Source: Micromonospora sp. R77 (GTDB lineage Bacteria; Actinomycetota; Actinomycetes; Mycobacteriales; Micromonosporaceae). Taken from it: a stretch of DNA of 64,000 nucleotides. The notes beneath the pieces were generated by a model. That model did not search any database. It saw only the letters and a list, made by a program, of their open reading frames with translations, and was not told the origin of the DNA. Shown in pieces: positions 63,340 to 64,000 of this stretch; positions within the stretch are counted from its first letter, which is position 1; each line of letters begins with the position of its first letter. Location: assembly GCF_022747945.1 (NCBI RefSeq), contig NZ_JALDST010000001.1:682001-746000 (forward strand), given 5' to 3'. A program made the translations under genes and the position numbers.

Positions 63340-64000
63340 TCAGCTCAGGGTCACCTGGGCCGGGGTGGACCGTCCGGTGGTGGTGCCGTCGCCCAACTCG
63401 CCCCCACCGTTCGCGCCCCAGCACCACAGGCTGCCGTCGGTGCGGATCGCGCAGGCGTGTTCGGTGACGTCGACACCGTCGGTCCAGGTGGTGGCGGTGC
63501 CGACCCGGGTGGGCGTGGACCGGTGAACGGTGGTGCCGTCGCCCACCTGACCGGACGTGTTCTTGCCCCAGCACCACAGGCTGCCGTCGGTGCGGGCCGC
63601 GCAGGACGCGTCAGCGCTCGCGCCGACCCGGCTCCAGTTGGTGGCCGTGCCGACCTGGACCGGCGTGGTCTGGTAGGCGGTGGCGACGCCCAGCTGCCCG
63701 TACCCGTTCTCACCCCAGCACCACAGGGTGCCGGCGCGGACCCCGCAGGTGTGGGCGTACCCGGCCGTCACACCGGTCCAGCCGGTCGCGGTGCCGACCT
63801 GCGCCGGCGTCGTCTGGGAGCCCAGGATGCCGAGACCGAGCTGCCCGTCCGAGCTGTAACCCCAGCACCACAGCGTCCCGTCGGTACGGAGGGCGCAGGT
63901 GTGCGCGAAGCCGGTCGTGACGCTCGCCCAGGTGGTCGCCGTACCGACCTGCAACGGGCTGGTCGCCGTCCAGGGCGACGTGCCGACGCCCAGCTGGGAG
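63340..64000 (-). CDS. RCC1-repeat protein (C-terminal part, runs off the window)
   Basis: The frame is open to the window edge, so the N-terminus is missing; 219 residues are visible. They consist of about four RCC1-like blades with the repeating pattern TPAQVGTATGWTGVTAGYAH, TCGVRAGTLWCWGENGYGQL. Each unit carries C-A-x-R-T-D-G-S-L-W-C-W-G and an L/V-G-D/L-G turn. This is the bacterial RCC1/alpha-tubulin-suppressor-like propeller. Bacterial members are typically secreted; the export signal would lie beyond the window. The adjacent repeats are also similar at DNA level. Confidence 0.9.
   Translation of the reverse strand, partial: SQLGVGTSPWTATSPLQVGTATTWASVTTGFAHTCALRTDGTLWCWGYSSDGQLGLGILGSQTTPAQVGTATGWTGVTAGYAHTCGVRAGTLWCWGENGYGQLGVATAYQTTPVQVGTATNWSRVGASADASCAARTDGSLWCWGKNTSGQVGDGTTVHRSTPTRVGTATTWTDGVDVTEHACAIRTDGSLWCWGANGGGELGDGTTTGRSTPAQVTLS

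Overview
This window is high-GC actinobacterial chromosome, most likely from Micromonosporaceae (Micromonospora/Salinispora-like). The basis is strong G/C at third codon positions, many GTG/TTG starts, 4-bp ATGA/GTGA couplings, a conservon signalling operon, a class II/class I diterpene cyclase pair, an AcnR-type regulator and secreted polysaccharide-degrading enzymes. It reads as ordinary chromosome with accessory patches. I saw no tRNA, rRNA, CRISPR array, intact insertion sequence, integrase or prophage.

Layout. 1-6.4 kb: the start of a DUF58 gene and a MoxR ATPase (minus), a small Cys protein with two bacterial PH-domain membrane proteins (plus; the second is frameshifted), a PAP2-type membrane phosphatase, and a hotdog thioesterase with a metallo-beta-lactamase-fold hydrolase. 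6.5-12.7 kb: PfkB sugar kinase, a secreted AA10 LPMO with CBM2, asparagine synthetase and an aminopeptidase P. 13-17 kb: two tandem, recently duplicated beta-helix surface proteins that share an upstream hairpin. 17-24.2 kb: an 1833-residue secreted amylopullulanase and two membrane-anchored proteins with CBM2-like C-termini. 24.3-31.2 kb: small genes, a broken acetyltransferase, a frameshifted nucleotide kinase, a 970-bp gene-free stretch with repeats, a secreted C39-like protease, DedA, a secreted unknown and a LysR regulator whose frame runs through that unknown. 31.5-40.2 kb: aconitase, TetR/MFS efflux pair with two operators, SDR/LysR divergent pair, an unknown and an orphan GIY-YIG protein. 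40.2-44.2 kb: conservon cvnDCBA (cvnA frameshifted). 44.3-48.2 kb: a translationally coupled P450 / class I / class II diterpene operon. 48.4-52 kb: DUF2630, RIO kinase, HAD hydrolase, nitrilase-family enzyme and an AcnR-like TetR regulator. 52.2-56.4 kb: a TIGR04222-like membrane protein with a Cys/Gly tail, a DUF692 (MNIO) iron oxidase and a partner protein, then an SDR, Mug glycosylase and SET-domain protein. 56.4-64 kb: ABC exporter, enoyl-CoA hydratase, HTH protein, CadD-like transporter, ABC-F ATPase, zinc metallopeptidase and a partial RCC1-repeat protein.

Most notable points. First, the TIGR04222-like/DUF692/partner operon looks like a cysteine-modification (RiPP-like) system whose substrate is the tail of a membrane protein. 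Second, acnA and the distant acnR-like gene share an 11-bp upstream motif that links them as regulator and target. Third, a compact diterpenoid operon carries a DADTT-type class II cyclase and lies next to the conservon. Fourth, two copies of a ~76-bp palindrome lie ~20 kb apart, and further long inverted repeats sit between convergent genes. Fifth, four genes each carry a single-base frameshift, at least three of them in short G/C runs, which points either to assembly error or to recent decay.
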